Below, piece after piece: positions 1-8,822 of a stretch of 64,000 bases of DNA. Source of the stretch: Ancylobacter vacuolatus (GTDB lineage Bacteria > Pseudomonadota > Alphaproteobacteria > Rhizobiales > Xanthobacteraceae); the NCBI RefSeq assembly GCF_030813595.1, contig NZ_JAUSUH010000005.1:186001-250000 (forward strand), read 5' to 3'. The number at the start of each line of letters is the position of its first letter. Position 1 is the first letter of the stretch. A model generated the notes under the pieces. It worked only from the letters and a program-made list of their open reading frames with translations. It ran no database searches and was not told where the DNA came from. The position numbers and the translations under genes were made by a program.

Positions 1-1222
1 GCGCCGCCACGGCGGCGGCGTCGAGGCCGATCTCGCTCAGCACCTCGTCATTGTGCTGGCCGAGCAGCGGCGGATGGCGCGTCACCTGCTGGGGGGTGCC
101 GGTGAGCTTCACCGCGAAGCCGATATTGGAAACTTTGCCTTCATGGGGATGGTCGATCTCCATCCGCATCTGCCGGTGCTGGCCGTGTTCGCTCTCGAAG
201 GCTTCGGGGTAGGTGTACATGGTGCCGGCGGGGATGCCGACGGCGAGCAGGCTCTCCACCCACTCGTCCGAGGTGCGGGTGACGAAGCTCTTTTCCAGTT
301 CCTCGATCAGCACCTCGCGATGGGCGAGGCGGTCGGGGTTGGTGCGGAAGCGCGGATCGTCCACCAGTTCCGGCCGTTCCAGCGTGTCGCAGAGCTGCAG
401 CCAGAGCTTCTGGTTGGTGGCGCCCATGACGAAATAGCCGTCCCTGGACTTCACCGCCTGATAGGGCGCGCTCATCCGGTTGGCGGTGCCCAGCGGGATC
501 GGCTCTGTGCCACGGCCCCAATATTCCGAGATGTCCCATACCGAGAAGGCCAGCGCCGCCTCGAACAGTGAGGCGTCGATATACTGGCCCTCGCCGGTGT
601 TCTTGGCGCCGATATAGGCGCCGAGCACGGCATAGGTGGCGAACAGGCCGCAGCCGATATCGGCCACCGGCACGCCGGCCTTAACAGGCGGGCCACCGGG
701 ATGGCCGGTGACGCTCATCACCCCGGACATGGCTTGCGCCATCAAATCGAAGCCGGGGCGCCCGGCCCAGGGGCCGGTCTGGCCGAAGCCGGAAATCGAG
801 GCGTAGACGAGGCGGGGATTGTATTTGCTGACCGTCTCATAGTCGCATTTCAGCTTCTTCATCACGCCGGGACGGTAGTTCTCGACCAGAATGTCGGCGC
901 TTTTGACCAGCTCGTAAAACGCCTCGCGGCCGGCCTCGCTCTTGAGGTTGAGCACCACGGAGCGCTTGTTGCGGTTCATGTTGAGGAAGCCCATCGAGTC
1001 GGGCCCCTTCATCTTGAAGCCCATGGCGCCGCGCGTCTGGTCGCCGGTGCCGGGCGGCTCGATCTTGATGACGTCGGCGCCGAGATCGCCGAGCAGCATG
1101 CAGCTATAGGGGCCGGCCATCACCTGGCTGACATCGAGCACCCGCACGCCGGTCAGCGGGAGCGGGCGGGGGGCTTGCGTCGCGGTGGGCGTTTCGCGGG
1201 CCTGGTCTCGAACATCGCTCAT
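1..1222 (-). CDS. Class III (CaiB/BaiF) CoA-transferase, 3' end cut by window edge
   Basis: The minus-strand frame is open from an ATG at 1222 to the left edge, so the last residues are missing. About 407 codons are present, close to the usual family length of roughly 400. The N-terminal signature ([18 protein letters not shown]) is followed by [12 protein letters not shown] and GDQTRG, which are typical of CoA-transferases acting on carnitine, formyl or succinyl esters. The later segment [13 protein letters not shown] carries the Asp that forms the acyl-anhydride intermediate in this family. It should move CoA between a dicarboxylic or hydroxy acid and a donor; the substrate cannot be read from sequence. 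The GntR gene lies directly upstream on the same strand, 82 bp away, so the two are probably co-transcribed or co-regulated. Confidence 0.88.
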   Translation of the reverse strand, partial: MSDVRDQARETPTATQAPRPLPLTGVRVLDVSQVMAGPYSCMLLGDLGADVIKIEPPGTGDQTRGAMGFKMKGPDSMGFLNMNRNKRSVVLNLKSEAGREAFYELVKSADILVENYRPGVMKKLKCDYETVSKYNPRLVYASISGFGQTGPWAGRPGFDLMAQAMSGVMSVTGHPGGPPVKAGVPVADIGCGLFATYAVLGAYIGAKNTGEGQYIDASLFEAALAFSVWDISEYWGRGTEPIPLGTANRMSAPYQAVKSRDGYFVMGATNQKLWLQLCDTLERPELVDDPRFRTNPDRLAHREVLIEELEKSFVTRTSDEWVESLLAVGIPAGTMYTYPEAFESEHGQHRQMRMEIDHPHEGKVSNIGFAVKLTGTPQQVTRHPPLLGQHNDEVLSEIGLDAAAVAA

Positions 1223-1256
1223 CGGTTTCCTTTCCGCGGAGATATCCGCATTCACA

Positions 1257-1272
1257 ATCAATAATTACAGAT
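1257..1272. promoter_or_regulatory. Candidate FCD-regulator operator, copy 1
   Basis: The sequence ATCAATAATTACAGAT lies 35 bp upstream of the CoA-transferase ATG. Its outer ATC and GAT form an inverted repeat with a 10-bp spacer. A near-identical copy (one mismatch) occurs at 2194-2209, upstream of the adjacent GntR gene. AT-rich identical words at these two promoter positions in a high-GC genome suggest an operator, but binding is inferred. Confidence 0.5.
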
Positions 1273-1304
1273 TATCCGCTTCGCGTCTCCCGGGAGGCGA
1301 AGGA

Positions 1305-2060
1305 TCAGGACGTGCGGAGGGCGGCCATGCGTCCGGCGCGTGGGGAAGCGGGCTTGTCAGCCTGGGCGCGCTCTTCCGCCTCGCGCAGCTTGGCGGCCTC
1401 GTTGCGCGCGATGAAGGCGCGGGCAATGCCGGCGGTGGTGCCGGTGACGTGGCGCTCCAGCAAGGCGCCGAGGCGCGGGGCGTCGCGCGCCTCCAGCGCC
1501 TCGATCATCGCCTTGTGCTCCTCCACCGCCGCCGCCCAGTGGTAGCGGCTCTTGCGCACGACGAAGCGGCAGGCATGGATGCGGGTGAGGATCTGCTGGT
1601 AATAGGCCGACAGCGTCGCATTGCCGGCGATCTCGAAAAAGGCTTCATGGATCAGCCGGTTATGGCGCAGATACTCCGCCTCCTCGTCCCGCTCGAAATG
1701 CCCCATCATCGTGTCGTGCAGGGCGCGCACGCGGGCAATGTCGGCGTCCGAGGCGCGGGCGCAGGACATGAGCCCGGCGAGGCGCTCTAGCGAGGCCATG
1801 ATCGGGAACAGCTCCTCGATCTGCTCCTCGGTGATGCGGGCGACGATGGCGCCGCGATGCGGCAGGATCTGCAGCACGCCTTCCGCCGCCAGCACCTTCA
1901 GCGCCTCGCGGATCGGGGTACGCGACACACCGAAACGCTCGCAGAGCTGTTCTTCCGGCACCTTGTCGCCCGGCTGCAACTCGCCCTGCAGGATCATCTC
2001 GCGCAGCGGCGCCACCAGCGATTCATGCAGGGAATGGCGGATGATCGTGGATGACGGCAT
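1305..2060 (-). CDS. GntR family transcriptional regulator, FCD subfamily
   Basis: A 251-aa protein from the ATG at 2060 (MPSSTIIRH). The open frame extends further upstream to 2198, but that extension lacks family similarity and would overlap the proposed operator. Residues about 10-75 form the winged HTH (LREMILQGELQPGDKVPEEQLCERFGVSRTPIREALKVL in pieces), and the rest is the all-helical FCD ligand domain with metal-coordinating Asp/His positions (for example the HNRLIHEAFF segment). FCD regulators usually sense organic acids and repress neighbouring genes. The adjacent CoA-transferase and the shared motif at 1257 and 2194 make local autoregulated control likely. The ligand is unknown. Confidence 0.88.
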   Translation of the reverse strand: MPSSTIIRHSLHESLVAPLREMILQGELQPGDKVPEEQLCERFGVSRTPIREALKVLAAEGVLQILPHRGAIVARITEEQIEELFPIMASLERLAGLMSCARASDADIARVRALHDTMMGHFERDEEAEYLRHNRLIHEAFFEIAGNATLSAYYQQILTRIHACRFVVRKSRYHWAAAVEEHKAMIEALEARDAPRLGALLERHVTGTTAGIARAFIARNEAAKLREAEERAQADKPASPRAGRMAALRTS

Positions 2061-2193
2061 GCGATGGTCCTTAGGCGGCCTTGTGGCCCGGCGGGCTTCC
2101 TCGCTCCGGAGAGCCGGGCGGGGTTGCTCAGCCATGGCGCTCTCGCACCGAACGTGAGGGGCCATCGTTTTCTTAACGCATTCCGGAACTGTC

Positions 2194-2209
2194 ATCAATA
2201 ATTACGGAT
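2194..2209. promoter_or_regulatory. Candidate FCD-regulator operator, copy 2
   Basis: ATCAATAATTACGGAT matches the motif at 1257-1272 in 15 of 16 positions and keeps the ATC/GAT arms and 10-bp spacer. It lies about 135 bp upstream of the chosen start of the GntR gene, consistent with autoregulation if the mRNA begins in this region. Confidence 0.48.
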
Positions 2210-2244
2210 GCCGCCGGCTGTCGGCGCCGACGCGGGACGCGGCT

Positions 2245-2652
2245 TCAGCCCTGCCGCCGCACCTGTTCCGGCGGCGCGTCCGGCGCGCCGCGCCGATCGA
2301 ACGCGGCCTGCGCTTCGGCAATGTCGGCAAGGTTCGCCTGCACCCACTGGCCGAGCGCCATCACCGGCTCGCGCAGCGAATGGCCGAGCGGCGTCAGTTC
2401 GTAATCCACACGCGGCGGGATGGTGGGAAAGACTGTGCGCGAAACCAGCCCGTCGCGCTCCAGCCCGCGCAAAGTGAGGGTGAGCATGCGCTGGGAAATG
2501 CCGTCGACCATGCGCTTCATCTCATTGAAGCGGCGCGGGCCTCCCGCCAGCAGCATGACGATCAGCACGCTCCATTTGTCGCCGACGCGGGCGAGCACGC
2601 GGCTGACGGCGAGGCAGCCCTCGGTGTGGAAAGGGGGATGTTCCTCAGTCAC
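2245..2652 (-). CDS. HxlR family transcriptional regulator
   Basis: A 135-aa winged-HTH protein. [22 protein letters not shown], here quoted in part ([11 protein letters not shown]), followed by [19 protein letters not shown] and [10 protein letters not shown], is the standard HxlR signature. The only cysteine is Cys13 in the [11 protein letters not shown] segment, the same N-terminal position as the redox-sensing Cys of quinone/diamide sensors such as YodB and HypR. The gene is divergent from an azoreductase, with a perfect GGTTAC/GTAACC palindrome between them. I infer that it represses azoR and responds to electrophiles or quinones; the redox role is not proven by sequence. Confidence 0.88.
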   Translation of the reverse strand: MTEEHPPFHTEGCLAVSRVLARVGDKWSVLIVMLLAGGPRRFNEMKRMVDGISQRMLTLTLRGLERDGLVSRTVFPTIPPRVDYELTPLGHSLREPVMALGQWVQANLADIAEAQAAFDRRGAPDAPPEQVRRQG

Positions 2653-2720
2653 TTGCTTGTGCCTCAGGTTCAGCGATGTGCGTTCTTGCGGAGGATACGG
2701 ACAGGCACGTAACTAGTCCA

Positions 2721-2737
2721 GGTTACAAATCGTAACC
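2721..2737. promoter_or_regulatory. Palindromic operator between hxlR-type gene and azoR
   Basis: GGTTAC-aaatc-GTAACC is a perfect 6-bp inverted repeat with a 5-bp spacer, 21 bp upstream of the azoreductase start. A further GTAAC half lies at 2709-2713. The size and position fit a dimeric winged-helix regulator, most simply the divergent HxlR protein. Confidence 0.55.
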
Positions 2738-2757
2738 AACCAAACACGGTCACCCCT

Positions 2758-3354
2758 ATGTCCCGCACTCTTCTGCACCTCGATTCCTCCATCCTCGGCG
2801 ATCATTCGGTGAGCCGGCAGGTCAGCGCCGCCATCGTCGCGCGGCTGACGGCGGCCGATCCCTCGCTGCGCGTGGTCTATCGCGATCTCGCCGCCGACCC
2901 GCTGCCGCACGCCACGCCCGCTTCCATGCCGGCCGATCATCCGCTGTCTGGCGGCAAGGGCGATGCGGCGAGCCAGCAGGCGCTTGACGATTTCCTCGCC
3001 GCCGACATCGTGGTGGTGGGCGCGCCGATGTATAATTTCTCGGTTCCTACCCAGCTGCGGGCCTGGATCGACCGCATTCTGGTCCCAGGTAAGACCTTCG
3101 CCTATGGCGCCGACGGCGCGGTCGAGGGGCTGGCCAAGGGCAAGCGGGTGGTCGTGGCGCTGGCGCGTGGTGGCAGCTACGCCGATCCGTCCTTCGCCGC
3201 CGCGGCCGAGCACGCCGAGACCTATCTGCGCTGGGTGTTCGGCTTCATCGGGGTCGAGCCCGAATTCATCGTCGCCGAGGGCATCGCCGCCGGCCGGCGC
3301 GAGGCGGCGCTGGAAGGTGCGCTGAAGAGCGCGGCCGAACTGAAGGCGGCGTGA
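2758..3354 (+). CDS. azoR: FMN-dependent NADH-azoreductase
   Basis: A 198-aa flavodoxin-fold protein, the usual AzoR length. It begins [17 protein letters not shown] (the phosphate-binding loop of FMN) and has [18 protein letters not shown] at about residues 87-104, the classic azoreductase/quinone reductase block. ARGGSY then follows near residue 140. AzoR reduces quinones and azo compounds by two-electron transfer from NADH, and in cells mainly guards against quinone stress. The divergent HxlR regulator and intervening palindrome support an inducible quinone-response module. Confidence 0.9.
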   Translation: MSRTLLHLDSSILGDHSVSRQVSAAIVARLTAADPSLRVVYRDLAADPLPHATPASMPADHPLSGGKGDAASQQALDDFLAADIVVVGAPMYNFSVPTQLRAWIDRILVPGKTFAYGADGAVEGLAKGKRVVVALARGGSYADPSFAAAAEHAETYLRWVFGFIGVEPEFIVAEGIAAGRREAALEGALKSAAELKAA

Positions 3355-3391
3355 GGGCCTGGAGCGAGGCCAAGGGCTCCGCTCCTTCATG

Positions 3392-3483
3392 TGTCATCCC
3401 GGCCGAAGCCGCAGCCGCAGAGCCGGGATCGCGCACCCAGATGAAAACGATCCCGGATCGGCCTTCGGCCATCCGGGATGACG
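3392..3483. repeat. Intergenic palindromic repeat (GTCATCCCGG type)
   Basis: The stretch between the convergent azoR and GntR genes starts TGTCATCCCGG (3392-3402) and ends CCGGGATGACG (3473-3483), with an internal GATCCCGG/CCGGGATC arrangement. The ends are inverted copies with one mismatch. It resembles the short interspersed palindromic elements found in intergenic DNA of Hyphomicrobiales and may act as a bidirectional terminator here. Confidence 0.6.
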
Positions 3484-3509
3484 TGGGACCGCGCGGCGCG
3501 GCGACGGGC

Positions 3510-4187
3510 CTATTCGGCCGCGCGGGCGAGGTCCACGAGCGATTCATGCACCATTGCCGCCTTGTGGCGCAGGTGCAGCTTGAGGATGGTGCCGAGGCGC
3601 GCGCCGTCGCGGGCGCGCAGCGCGGCCATCATCTCCTCATGGTCCTCCACCGCCTCGCGCCAGCGGTCGCTGGACTTCTGGGCGACGAAGCGCACCGCGT
3701 GGATGCGGACCATCAGCGTCTGGTAGAGCTGGCTCAGGGCGGTGTTGCCGGCCATGTCGAAGAAGGCTTCGTGAATGCGGCGGTTGAGCCGGAGATAGGC
3801 CGCCGGGTCGCTGGCGCGGTAATGCACCAGCATCTCGTCATGCAGCGCCTGCACGGCGGCGATGTCGGCATCGGTGGCCCGGGCGCAGGCGGCCTCGCCG
3901 GCGAGTGCCTCCATCGCGCCCATGATCGGGAAAAGCTCGTCCACCTCGTCGGGCGAGACGCGGGCGACGCTGGCGCCGCGATTGGGCGAGAGAATCACCA
4001 GCCCCTCATTGGCCAGCACCTTCAGCGCCTCGCGCAGCGGGGTGCGGGAGACGCCGAAGCGCTGGCACAGCGCCTGTTCGGAAATCTTGTCGCCGGCCTT
4101 CAGGTCGCCGCGCATCAACATGTCGCGCAGCTGCGCCGCCAGCTCGTCATGCAGGCTGCGACGGGGAATGATGGCCGTATCCGACAT
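3510..4187 (-). CDS. GntR family transcriptional regulator, FCD subfamily (second copy)
   Basis: A 225-aa protein from the ATG at 4187 (MSDTAIIPRR); an ATG two codons upstream at 4193 is equally possible, and GGAG precedes it. The N-terminal winged HTH (DKISEQALCQRFGVSRTPLREALK in pieces) is followed by an FCD domain containing LRLNRRIHEAFFDMAG. It is similar to the regulator at 1305-2060, suggesting paralogues. It lies 131 bp downstream of, and collinear with, the aminotransferase. The 19-bp motif shared between the aminotransferase/dehydrogenase and TRAP/GlcG promoters is its most likely target. The ligand is probably a 2-hydroxy or 2-oxo acid, by inference from neighbours. Confidence 0.88.
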   Translation of the reverse strand: MSDTAIIPRRSLHDELAAQLRDMLMRGDLKAGDKISEQALCQRFGVSRTPLREALKVLANEGLVILSPNRGASVARVSPDEVDELFPIMGAMEALAGEAACARATDADIAAVQALHDEMLVHYRASDPAAYLRLNRRIHEAFFDMAGNTALSQLYQTLMVRIHAVRFVAQKSSDRWREAVEDHEEMMAALRARDGARLGTILKLHLRHKAAMVHESLVDLARAAE

Positions 4188-4318
4188 CGCCATAAGGCGA
4201 ATCTCCAGGTCGCCGCGCGTGGGGGCGCGGCAGGCGGTATCTCCACCCCACTTAAATCGCTCCAGCCGGCGGATTCCGCAAGTCGACAAACTTCGCATGC
4301 CGGCTGGAGCGTCGCGCC

Positions 4319-5524
4319 TCAGGCCGCCGCGCTCAGCGTGCCGCGGGCGCAGTCGGCGAGATAGTCCATCGCCGCCTGTGCGCCACCTTTCTTGTGGGGG
4401 ACGCCGGCCACCGACAGGCCCATTTCGACGCCGGAAAGCGCGCCGAGCATGGTCAGGTCGTTGGTGTCGCCGAGATGGCCGATGCGGAACACCCGGCCGG
4501 ACAACTTGGTGAGGCCGGTGCCGAGCGACATGTCGAAATGGTTCAGCGTCTTCTCGCGGAAGGCGTCGGCGTCGTGGCCCTCGGGCATCAGCACGGCGGT
4601 CAGCGAGGAAGAATAGTATTTCGGGTCGCGGCAGAGCACTTCCAGCCCCCAGGCGCGGACGGCGCGGCGGGTGGCCTCGGCATGGCGATCATGGCGGGCG
4701 AAGACGTTGTCCAGCCCTTCCTCATGCAGCATGTCGATCGCCTCGGCGAGGCCGTACAGAAGATTGGTGCCGGGCGTGTAGGGGAAATAGCCCTTGGCGT
4801 TGTGCGGCAGCTGCTCCTCCCACGACCAGAACAGCTTGGGCATGGAGGATTTGCGCGCCGCCGCCAGCGCCTTGTCGGAAATGGCGTTGAAGGAGAGGCC
4901 GGGCGGCAGCATCAGGCCCTTCTGCGAGCCTGACACGGTGACGTCGACGCCCCATTCATCATGGCGGAAGTCGATCGAGGCCAGCGAGGAAATGGTGTCG
5001 ACCAGCAGCAGCGCCGGATGGCCGGCATTGTCGATCGCCTTGCGGACCTCGGGAATGAGCGAGATGCAGCCGGTCGAGGTCTCGTTATGAACGACGCAGA
5101 CCGCCTTGATCTCGTGGGCCTTGTCCTCGCGCAGCCGCGCCTCGATGGCGTCGGCATCGGCGCCGATGCGCCAGTCGGAGGCGATGAATTCCGGGTGCAG
5201 GCCGAGCTTGATCGCCATGTTCTTCCACAACGTGGCGAAATGGCCGGTCTCGAACATCAGCACCTTGTCGCCGGGCGAGAGCACGTTGGCGAGGGCGGCT
5301 TCCCAGGCACCCGTGCCGGAGGCGGGGAAGATGATGACCGGGTTGGCGGTCTTGAACACGGTCTTCATGCCTTCCAGCACGCGCTTGCCGAGCTTCTGGA
5401 ACTCGGGGCCGCGATGGTCGATGGTCGGCATGTCCATCGCGCGCAGGATGCGGTCGGGCACCGGGGTCGGCCCCGGAATCTGCAGGAAATGACGACCCGC
5501 GACCCGGGCGGCATTGCTGGACAT
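4319..5524 (-). CDS. Class V aminotransferase, serine--glyoxylate / alanine--glyoxylate type
   Basis: A 401-aa PLP enzyme from the ATG at 5524, preceded by a GGAGAGAAG ribosome-binding site. It opens HFLQIPGPTPVPDRILRAM and contains PTIDHRGPEF, FPASGTGAWEAAL, LLVDTISSLASIDF and the PLP-lysine motif SGSQKG (Lys202). This is the AGXT/SGAT family, which transfers an amino group from serine or alanine to glyoxylate. It is divergent from a 2-hydroxyacid dehydrogenase, so oxidation of a hydroxyacid to an oxoacid followed by amination (or the reverse) is plausible. SGAT of the serine cycle is the best general guess; substrates such as other 2-oxo acids cannot be excluded. Confidence 0.87.
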   Translation of the reverse strand: MSSNAARVAGRHFLQIPGPTPVPDRILRAMDMPTIDHRGPEFQKLGKRVLEGMKTVFKTANPVIIFPASGTGAWEAALANVLSPGDKVLMFETGHFATLWKNMAIKLGLHPEFIASDWRIGADADAIEARLREDKAHEIKAVCVVHNETSTGCISLIPEVRKAIDNAGHPALLLVDTISSLASIDFRHDEWGVDVTVSGSQKGLMLPPGLSFNAISDKALAAARKSSMPKLFWSWEEQLPHNAKGYFPYTPGTNLLYGLAEAIDMLHEEGLDNVFARHDRHAEATRRAVRAWGLEVLCRDPKYYSSSLTAVLMPEGHDADAFREKTLNHFDMSLGTGLTKLSGRVFRIGHLGDTNDLTMLGALSGVEMGLSVAGVPHKKGGAQAAMDYLADCARGTLSAAA

Positions 5525-5622
5525 TTTCTTCTCTCCCTTGGTCGGCGCTACTGGATGCGCCTCTTCACGGATGCGGGCGGGCGGCAGACGAAGGCCCGCT
5601 TCAGCGTCCCCATCTTGCATAA

Positions 5623-5641
5623 ATGAATTATGAATGCAAAA
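5623..5641. promoter_or_regulatory. 19-bp operator-like motif, copy 1 (aminotransferase/dehydrogenase promoter)
   Basis: ATGAATTATGAATGCAAAA lies in the 180-bp divergent region between the aminotransferase and the FAD/Fe-S dehydrogenase. An identical 19-mer is at 11895-11913 between dctP and the GlcG-like gene. Read on the minus strand it contains tandem ATTCATA-like heptamers, and here it is flanked by TTGCAT/ATGCAA arms (5616-5621 and 5634-5639). It is AT-rich in a high-GC region and probably binds the FCD regulator encoded at 3510-4187. Confidence 0.6.
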
Positions 5642-5704
5642 TGCGTTTAAGTCCATCGCGGCGCGACGGCGCCATAGAGACGGGCGTGAGGGAGTGAGCA
5701 CATC

Positions 5705-8680
5705 ATGGCGGCACGGCTGACGCCCGGACTGGAGCGGCGTCTGAAGGCGGAAGTTTCGGGAGACGTGTGGTTCGACCGTTTCAATCGCGGGCGCTACGCC
5801 ACCGACGCCTCGTTTTACCAGATCATGCCGCTGGGCGTCGTGGTGCCGCGCACGACGGAGGAGGCCGAGCGCGCCATCGCCCTGGCGCGTGCCGAGGGCA
5901 TTCCCGTCACCCCGCGCGGCGGCGGCACCTCGCAATGCGGGCAGACGATCAACGATTCGCTCGTCATCGACGGGTCGAAGCACCTCAACCGCATTCTCGA
6001 ACTCGATGTGGCGAACCGGCGCTGCGTGGTCGAGCCGGGAATCGTGCTCGACGACCTCAACCGGGCGCTGAAGAAGCACGGGCTGTGGTTTCCGGTTGAT
6101 GTCTCCACCGCCTCGCGCGCCACTATTGGCGGCATGGCCGGCAATAATAGCTGCGGCGGGCGCTCGCTGCGCTACGGCACGATGCGCGACAATGTGCTCT
6201 CGATCGACGCCATGCTGGCCGATGGCGCCAAGGCGCATTTCGGCGCGGTGGACCATAATCTGTCCAGCCTTCCGCCGGATTCGCCGCTCGCGCCGCTCGC
6301 CCGCGACCTGTTCGGTCTCGGCGCCCGCGAGGCGGGCGAAGTGGCGGCGCGCTTCCCGGCCGTGCAGCGCCGCGTCGGCGGCTATAATCTCGACGCGCTG
6401 GTGCCGAATGCGCGCGGCAGCAACCTCGCCCATATCCTGGTCGGCTCCGAGGGCACGCTCGCCTATTCCACCCGGATCGAGCTGAAGCTCTGGCCGCTGA
6501 TCGGCAAGAAGGTCATCGGCGCCTGCCATTTCGGCAGCTTCTACCAGGCGATGGATGCCGCGCAGCACCTGGTGAAGCTCAAGCCGATCGCGGTCGAGCT
6601 GGTGGATTCGACCCTGCTGGCGCTGGCCGGCGAGATCCCGATGTTCCAGGCGACGCTGAAGCAGTTCGTCCGTGGCACGCCCGACGCCATCCTTCTGGTC
6701 GAGTTCGCCGAGGACGAGGCGGAGAACGAGCGGCGGCTGAAGCTGCTGGAAGATACGATGGGCGATCTCGGCTTCGGCTGGGACCGCGAGGGGGCGCGCT
6801 GGGGCGGCGTGGTGAGCGTGCGCGAGGCCGGGCTGCAGGCGGCGATCGCCGATGTGCGCACCTCCGGCCTCAACATCATGATGTCGATGAAGCAGGCGGG
6901 CAAACCCGTCTCCTTCGTCGAAGATTGCGCCGTGCCGCTGCCGCACCTTGCCGACTACACGGCCCGGCTGACCGAGGTGTTCGAGCGCAACGGCACCAAG
7001 GGCACGTGGTACGCCCACGCCTCCGAGGGGTGCCTGCATGTGCGCCCGGTGCTGAACCTGCGGCTGGAGAAGGACGTGAAGGCGATGCGCTCCATCGCCG
7101 AGGAAGCCTTCGCCATGGTGCGCGAGTACAAAGGCTCGCATTCCGGCGAGCATGGCGACGGCATCGTGCGCTCGGAATTCCACGAGACCATGTTCGGCGC
7201 GCGTCTCGTCCATGCCTTCGAGGAAGTGAAGGACCGCTTCGACCCGAACGGGCTCTACAACCCCGGCAAGATCGTCCGGGCGCCGAAATTCGACGACCGC
7301 AGCCTGTTCCGCTACGCCCCGGACTACAAGGTGGCGCCAATCAAGGCGGCGCTCGACTGGTCCGGCTATTCCGGCGAGGGCGGCGGCCTGCAGGGCGCCA
7401 TTGAGATGTGCAACAATAACGGCGCCTGCCGCAAGGCGGTGGGCGGCGTGATGTGCCCGAGCTACCGTGTCACCCGCGACGAGAAGGACGTGACGCGCGG
7501 GCGCGCCAACACGCTGCGCCTCGCCATCTCCGGCCGGCTGGGCCCCGATGCGCTCGCCTCCGACGAGATGATGGAGACGCTGAAGCTCTGCGTCTCCTGC
7601 AAGGGCTGCCGGCGCGAATGCCCGACCGGCGTCGACATGGCGAAGATGAAGATCGAGGCGCTGGCGGCGCGGGCGAAGGCCAAGGGCATTACCCTGCACC
7701 AGCGCCTCGTCGCCTATCTCCCGCACTATGCCGGCCTCGCCTCGCGCGTGCCGTGGCTGCTGAACCTGCGCGATCGCCTGCCGGGCGCGGCGAGGTTCTC
7801 TGAAGTCCTCGCCCAGTTCAGCACCCGCCGCACCCTGCCACGCTGGCGGGCGGACGCCTTCCGCGAAGAGGAGGTGGCCTTCGGGCCGGAAGGTGGGCGC
7901 GAGGTGGTGCTGTTCGCCGACACCTTCAACCGCTGGTTCGAGACGGAGAACGTGGTCGCCGCGCTGGAGGTGCTGACCGCTGCGGGCTACCGCGTGCACA
8001 TGCCGCGCCCGGTCGACGGCAACAAGCGCGCTTTGTGCTGCGGGCGCACCTTCCTCTCCGCCGGACTGGTGGATGAGGCCAAGGCCGAGGCGCGGCGGGT
8101 GGTGGAGACTTACGCCCCGTTTGTGGCGCGCGGCGTGCCGGTGGTGGGGCTGGAGCCGAGCTGCCTGCTCGCCTTCCGCGACGAACTGCCTTCGCTGCTG
8201 CCCGGTGAGGGAACGCAGACGCTTTCCGCCCATGCGCTGCTGATCGAGGAGTTCATCGCCCGCGAGATCGACGCCGGCCGCTTCGACCTGCCGCTGGCGC
8301 CACTGGCCGAGAAGGCGCTGCTGCATGGCCACTGCCACCAGAAGAGCTTCGGTGCCATGGGTGCGGTGGAGAAGGCGCTGCGCCTCGTGCCGGGTCTTCA
8401 CGTCGAGACGGTGGAGTCGAGCTGCTGCGGCATGGCGGGGGCCTTCGGCTATCACAGCGAGACCATCGACACCTCGCTGGCCATGGCCGAGCTGTCGCTG
8501 CTGCCGGCCGTGCGGCAGGCGGAGGCGGGAACGCTGATCGTCGCCGACGGCACCTCCTGCCGCCACCAGATCCATGATGGCGCCCAGCGCGACGCGGTGC
8601 ATGTGGTGCAGGTGCTGGCGAAGAGCCTCGCGGCGGCGCGGGCGGGAACGCCCGCGCGCCAGCTGGAGGCGGCGGAGTAG
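5705..8680 (+). CDS. FAD-linked 2-hydroxyacid dehydrogenase fused to Fe-S/CCG domain (YdiJ-like)
   Basis: A 991-aa protein with a GGGAG ribosome-binding site. Residues about 40-260 are an FAD_binding_4 (PCMH) domain with VTPRGGGTSQCGQ and SRATIGGMAGNNSCG; about 260-535 are the FAD-oxidase C domain ending FDPNGLYNPGKIV. Two Fe-S cysteine groups follow, CNNNGACRKAVGGVMCPSY (Cys569 onward) and CVSCKGCRRECPTG (Cys629 onward), then two cysteine-rich CCG blocks (EPSCLLAFRDE and HGHCHQKSFG with ESSCCGMAGAFG). This layout matches E. coli YdiJ, a D-2-hydroxyglutarate dehydrogenase, and bacterial D-lactate dehydrogenases feeding electrons to quinone. The physiological substrate is open. TRAP transporter and aminotransferase neighbours suggest an imported D-2-hydroxyacid. 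Confidence 0.85.
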   Translation: MAARLTPGLERRLKAEVSGDVWFDRFNRGRYATDASFYQIMPLGVVVPRTTEEAERAIALARAEGIPVTPRGGGTSQCGQTINDSLVIDGSKHLNRILELDVANRRCVVEPGIVLDDLNRALKKHGLWFPVDVSTASRATIGGMAGNNSCGGRSLRYGTMRDNVLSIDAMLADGAKAHFGAVDHNLSSLPPDSPLAPLARDLFGLGAREAGEVAARFPAVQRRVGGYNLDALVPNARGSNLAHILVGSEGTLAYSTRIELKLWPLIGKKVIGACHFGSFYQAMDAAQHLVKLKPIAVELVDSTLLALAGEIPMFQATLKQFVRGTPDAILLVEFAEDEAENERRLKLLEDTMGDLGFGWDREGARWGGVVSVREAGLQAAIADVRTSGLNIMMSMKQAGKPVSFVEDCAVPLPHLADYTARLTEVFERNGTKGTWYAHASEGCLHVRPVLNLRLEKDVKAMRSIAEEAFAMVREYKGSHSGEHGDGIVRSEFHETMFGARLVHAFEEVKDRFDPNGLYNPGKIVRAPKFDDRSLFRYAPDYKVAPIKAALDWSGYSGEGGGLQGAIEMCNNNGACRKAVGGVMCPSYRVTRDEKDVTRGRANTLRLAISGRLGPDALASDEMMETLKLCVSCKGCRRECPTGVDMAKMKIEALAARAKAKGITLHQRLVAYLPHYAGLASRVPWLLNLRDRLPGAARFSEVLAQFSTRRTLPRWRADAFREEEVAFGPEGGREVVLFADTFNRWFETENVVAALEVLTAAGYRVHMPRPVDGNKRALCCGRTFLSAGLVDEAKAEARRVVETYAPFVARGVPVVGLEPSCLLAFRDELPSLLPGEGTQTLSAHALLIEEFIAREIDAGRFDLPLAPLAEKALLHGHCHQKSFGAMGAVEKALRLVPGLHVETVESSCCGMAGAFGYHSETIDTSLAMAELSLLPAVRQAEAGTLIVADGTSCRHQIHDGAQRDAVHVVQVLAKSLAAARAGTPARQLEAAE

Positions 8681-8708
8681 TCTTCCCCACCTAGCCGCCC
8701 TGAACGAC

Positions 8709-8739
8709 AAGGCCCCGCGCCCCCGGCGCGGGGCCTTTT
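8709..8739 (+). terminator. Rho-independent terminator of the dehydrogenase gene
   Basis: GGCCCCGCGC (8711-8720) pairs with GCGCGGGGCC (8726-8735) around a five-base loop and is followed by TTTT. It lies 30 bp after the dehydrogenase stop codon. Confidence 0.85.
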
Positions 8740-8770
8740 GCATGGCTACCGTCGACGCGCGACGGGCGTG

Positions 8771-8802
8771 AAAAAACCTCCCCGGTCGAAACCGGGGAGG
8801 TT
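8771..8802 (-). terminator. Rho-independent terminator of the TRAP operon
   Basis: On the minus strand AACCTCCCCGGT pairs with ACCGGGGAGGTT around a TTCG-type loop and runs into T6 (the A-run at 8771-8776). It lies just past the dctM stop and forms a back-to-back pair with the terminator at 8709-8739. Confidence 0.85.
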
Positions 8803-8822
8803 GGGGCCTCGGGCGTTGCGCG

